Shown: positions 5,926 to 7,847 of the stretch, piece by piece | Position numbering within the stretch: the first letter of the stretch is position 1 | Layout: each line of letters begins with the position of its first letter | Source: Alcaligenaceae bacterium | Lineage (GTDB): Bacteria; Pseudomonadota; Gammaproteobacteria; Burkholderiales; Burkholderiaceae_B | Direction of reading: 5' to 3' | NCBI GenBank assembly: GCA_012512545.1 | Contig: JAAZDZ010000502.1 | Coordinates: forward strand, 1-7,847 | Length of the DNA stretch: 7,847 bases | Translations under genes and position numbers: made by a program | The notes under the pieces: generated by a model | The model's database searches: none | The model's input: the letters and a program-made list of their open reading frames with translations, nothing else | Told to the model about the DNA's origin: nothing

Positions 5926-6819
5926 ATGAACGCAGCCAACCCTGAAAGCGCCGTCGCTACAGATCCGGCGCGGCCATTTCTCCCAAAGGAAAAGCGTTCA
6001 CTGCAAAAGGCGCATCGACTGACTCCCAAGCAGAAGCCTCTCGCTTTGAAAGCCGCCCCGGCCCAGAAAACCTCTCGCCTGTGGTCGGTCGCGGGCGTGC
6101 TGCTCATTCTGCTGGCCTGGCACGCCGCGGCCAAGGCCATGGGGCCGATGATGATGGCCACGCCTCTGCAGACACTGCAAGCCGTCCCGCGCCTGATGCA
6201 AAGCCCGCATTTCATGGAGCACGCCGGCGCCTCATTGATGCGCATCGGCCTGGGCGTCAGCACCGGCTGCGCCCTCGGCTTTGTTCTGGGCATACTCGCC
6301 GGACACAGCTCGCGGCTGCGTGGCCTTCTTGAACCGCTGCGCTGGCTGCTGATGTCCATCCCGCCGGTGATCGTAGTGGTGCTGGCCATGCTGTGGTTCG
6401 GCCTGGGCTCTCCCATGGTGATATTCATGACCGTACTGATGATGTCGCCCGGCATGTATGTGAATACGGTCAAGGGCATGCTGCAGATCGACCGCCAGCT
6501 CACAGAAATGACCCAGGTCTACCGTTTCGGTTTCTGGCGGCGGCTGCGCCATCTGTATCTGCCCGCTCTCACCGCTCCTTTGACGGCTGCCTTGCTGATC
6601 GCCACAGCCGGCGGCGTGCGCCTGGTCGTCATGGCGGAAGTGCTGGGCGCGGAAAGCGGGGCCGGCTATGCCCTGGCCAATGCCCGCAGCACCTTCGATA
6701 CCGCCGAACTCTATGCCTGGGTGTTGTTGATCCTGTTGCTGGTCGCCATGCTGGAATTCCTGCTGCTGCAGCCATTGCAGCGCCGCCTGGGTAAATGGAA
6801 GGAGCCCAGCCATGCTTGA
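5926..6819 (+). CDS. NitT/TauT-type ABC transporter permease
   Basis: This 297-residue inner-membrane subunit of the SsuC/TauC/NrtB type has six likely membrane helices at roughly residues 52-72, 104-126, 141-160, 163-182, 217-240 and 262-283. The coupling (EAA) loop at about 193-216 reads TEMTQVYRFGFWRRLRHLYL before PAL. The conserved Gly is kept (Gly202), but the usual EAA start is replaced by EMTQ, so the loop is somewhat divergent. The N-terminus is unusual: about 50 residues rich in Lys, Arg and Pro precede the first helix, longer than in most family members. The gene begins 2 bases after the substrate-binding protein stop and overlaps the ATPase start by 8 bases. A later in-frame start would shorten the tail, but the tight spacing supports this one. 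Confidence 0.88.
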   Translation: MNAANPESAVATDPARPFLPKEKRSLQKAHRLTPKQKPLALKAAPAQKTSRLWSVAGVLLILLAWHAAAKAMGPMMMATPLQTLQAVPRLMQSPHFMEHAGASLMRIGLGVSTGCALGFVLGILAGHSSRLRGLLEPLRWLLMSIPPVIVVVLAMLWFGLGSPMVIFMTVLMMSPGMYVNTVKGMLQIDRQLTEMTQVYRFGFWRRLRHLYLPALTAPLTAALLIATAGGVRLVVMAEVLGAESGAGYALANARSTFDTAELYAWVLLILLLVAMLEFLLLQPLQRRLGKWKEPSHA

Positions 6820-7501
6820 ACTGCGGAATGTCAGTCTTGCCTACGGACCCCGGCAAGTCCTGCGGGAAATCAGTCTTCAGGTGGCCCCGGGCCAGCGCTA
6901 CGGTTTGTTGGGAGCCAGCGGCAACGGCAAGAGCTCACTGCTGAGAATCGCGGCGGGCATCACAACTCCAACCAAGGGCAGCTGCATCAACGACTACCGC
7001 TCACCGGTTCTGCTGTTCCAGGAACCCCGCCTGCTTCCCTGGCGCCGTGTACGCGAGAACCTGGAAATCCCGCTGCGAGCCATGGGATTATCCAAGGAAG
7101 AAGCCACTGAAAGAAGCCTTGATTGGCTCTACAAGGTAGATCTTAAAGAATGTGTGGAATCCTGGCCCGGCGAACTGTCCGGCGGCATGGCGCAGCGCGC
7201 CGCGCTGGCCCGCGCCTTTGCCATGCAGCCGGATCTCCTGCTTCTGGATGAACCCTTCAGCGCGCTTGACCCCGCCTTGCGCAGCAGCCTGGCCGACCTG
7301 TGCATGGACTATGTCCGCACAAGCGGCGCCGCGCTGATATGCAGCAGCCACCACCCTCAGGAACTGGTTCGCATGGTGGATCACTGCCTGCTCATCCATC
7401 AAGGCCAATTGCTGCGCTATGCCATTGATTCCAGCGACCCCCAGCAGGTTGCGCAGGAACTGCATGAGCGTCTGACAGAACAGGAAACCGCCCCATCATG
7501 A
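6812..7501 (+). CDS. NitT/TauT-type ABC transporter ATP-binding protein
   Basis: This 229-residue cytoplasmic ATPase powers the importer. All nucleotide-binding motifs are present: Walker A GASGNGKSS (34-42), Q-loop Gln70 (LLFQEPRLLPW), signature LSGGMAQR (122-129), Walker B LLLLDEP with catalytic Glu147, D-loop SALD (150-153) and H-loop His180 (CSSHHPQE). The residue after the H-loop His is His rather than the common Asp. The EPRLLPW and LSGGMAQR motifs and the overall length are typical of the SsuB/TauB/NrtD group. A strong Shine-Dalgarno (GGAAGGAG) lies 7 bases before the ATG, inside the end of the permease gene. Its TGA overlaps the ATG of a 25-codon frame as ATGA. Confidence 0.93.
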   Translation: MLELRNVSLAYGPRQVLREISLQVAPGQRYGLLGASGNGKSSLLRIAAGITTPTKGSCINDYRSPVLLFQEPRLLPWRRVRENLEIPLRAMGLSKEEATERSLDWLYKVDLKECVESWPGELSGGMAQRAALARAFAMQPDLLLLDEPFSALDPALRSSLADLCMDYVRTSGAALICSSHHPQELVRMVDHCLLIHQGQLLRYAIDSSDPQQVAQELHERLTEQETAPS

Positions 7502-7575
7502 ATTATCCGCTCATCCCGCTGCCGCACCTTTTTACCGTCCAGTGCTTCACCGGAACCCTGTTCTACGCCGGGTAA
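7498..7575 (+). CDS. Possible 25-residue coupled peptide between ATPase and TonB receptor
   Basis: A short frame starts at an ATG overlapping the ATPase stop (ATGA) and encodes a 25-residue, mostly hydrophobic peptide beginning MNYPLIPLPHLFTVQCFTGT and ending LFYAG. It has one cysteine (Cys16) and only one His as a potentially charged residue. It matches nothing I recognise. It could be a real small protein, a coupling or leader peptide for the receptor 58 bases downstream, the stump of a lost gene, or chance. No Shine-Dalgarno of its own is obvious, so it would rely on coupling from the ATPase. Confidence 0.3.
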   Translation: MNYPLIPLPHLFTVQCFTGTLFYAG

Positions 7576-7633
7576 GGCCATCCGCACAAACACTCCTCAA
7601 AACAAGAAATCCCCATTTTCGGAATCCGTAACC

Positions 7634-7847
7634 ATGTCCGCACTCCCCTTTCGAATTCTCCCTCTGGCCATCGCCCTGGGGCTGACAACAGGGCCCGCCG
7701 CCGCCCAGAACGCCCCGCAAGACAGCAATGTATCCACACTGACACCCGTTACGGTGACAGGCCAGCTGCGCACCCGCTCGCTGGACCGGGGCGTCGCCCA
7801 GGAAAAAATCATCCTGGAACGCGTCCCCGGCGGCACCAACCTGGTGG
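7634..7847 (+). CDS. TonB-dependent outer-membrane receptor (N-terminus only, cut by window edge)
   Basis: The first 71 codons are present. Residues 1-24 are a Sec signal (MSALPFRILPLAIALGLTTG then PAAA), cleaved before QNAPQD. It is followed by a TonB-box-like strand, LTPVTVTGQ (about 36-44), and by the start of the plug domain, ILERVPGGTNLV (about 60-71), a pattern common at the beginning of TonB-dependent receptor plugs. The gene should continue for roughly 600-700 more codons. It would import a ligand too large or scarce for porins, energised by TonB-ExbB-ExbD, into the periplasm where the upstream substrate-binding protein could collect it. It lies 58 bases after the 25-codon frame with only a weak GGA about 10 bases before the ATG. 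No separate promoter is evident, so it is probably the last or a late gene of the ABC operon. Confidence 0.85.
   Translation, partial: MSALPFRILPLAIALGLTTGPAAAQNAPQDSNVSTLTPVTVTGQLRTRSLDRGVAQEKIILERVPGGTNLV

Noticed and set aside
5793..6503. 236-codon minus-strand frame opposite the permease
   Set aside because: Antisense shadow of a clear permease; its composition is low-complexity and it has no motif. The frames at 6232-6813 and 7088-7465 were rejected for the same reason.
1..7847. CRISPR array, tRNA, rRNA, insertion sequence or integrase
   Set aside because: No spaced direct repeats, no tRNA-like cloverleaf or rRNA motif, and no transposase or integrase frame was seen in the window.

Overview
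The window looks like chromosomal DNA from a moderately GC-rich member of the Pseudomonadota. A gammaproteobacterium is my best guess. This rests on the FNR/DNR-type regulator with FNR-type boxes, a TonB-dependent outer-membrane receptor and coupled gene starts of proteobacterial style. No rRNA, tRNA or other marker fixes the taxon.

Left part, minus strand (about 1-3092): a type II Wadjet plasmid-defence operon read right to left. jetA (DUF2397/TIGR02677), jetB (DUF2398/TIGR02678) and the first 46 codons of jetC (SMC-like ATPase, TIGR02680) are joined by ATGA stop/start overlaps. The nuclease subunit jetD is expected beyond position 1. Directly upstream of jetA, and joined to it by another ATGA overlap, is a 52-codon reading frame. 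It resembles the N-terminus of a Fic-family protein and breaks off before any catalytic motif.

Middle, minus strand (about 3200-4760): a DNR-like Crp/Fnr regulator, then a gene fusing a group III truncated haemoglobin to a DUF1971 cupin-like domain. Right part, plus strand (4880-7847): a substrate-binding protein, permease and ATPase of a NitT/TauT-type ABC importer, a 25-codon coupled reading frame, and the start of a TonB-dependent receptor cut by the window edge.

Middle and right parts appear to be one regulon. The haemoglobin promoter and the divergent regulator/ABC promoter each carry an FNR/DNR-type box (TTGAC-N4-GTCAT). Each also carries a nearly identical 15-base element (ATAATnGTTCTCATT) that resembles a Fur box. 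At the haemoglobin gene the FNR-type box is centred about 41.5 bases from the predicted transcription start, the classic class II activator position. My reading is a low-oxygen or nitric-oxide-induced, possibly iron-repressed module: a haem protein plus an uptake route across both membranes (TonB receptor, periplasmic protein, ABC importer) for a substrate that cannot be read from the sequence.
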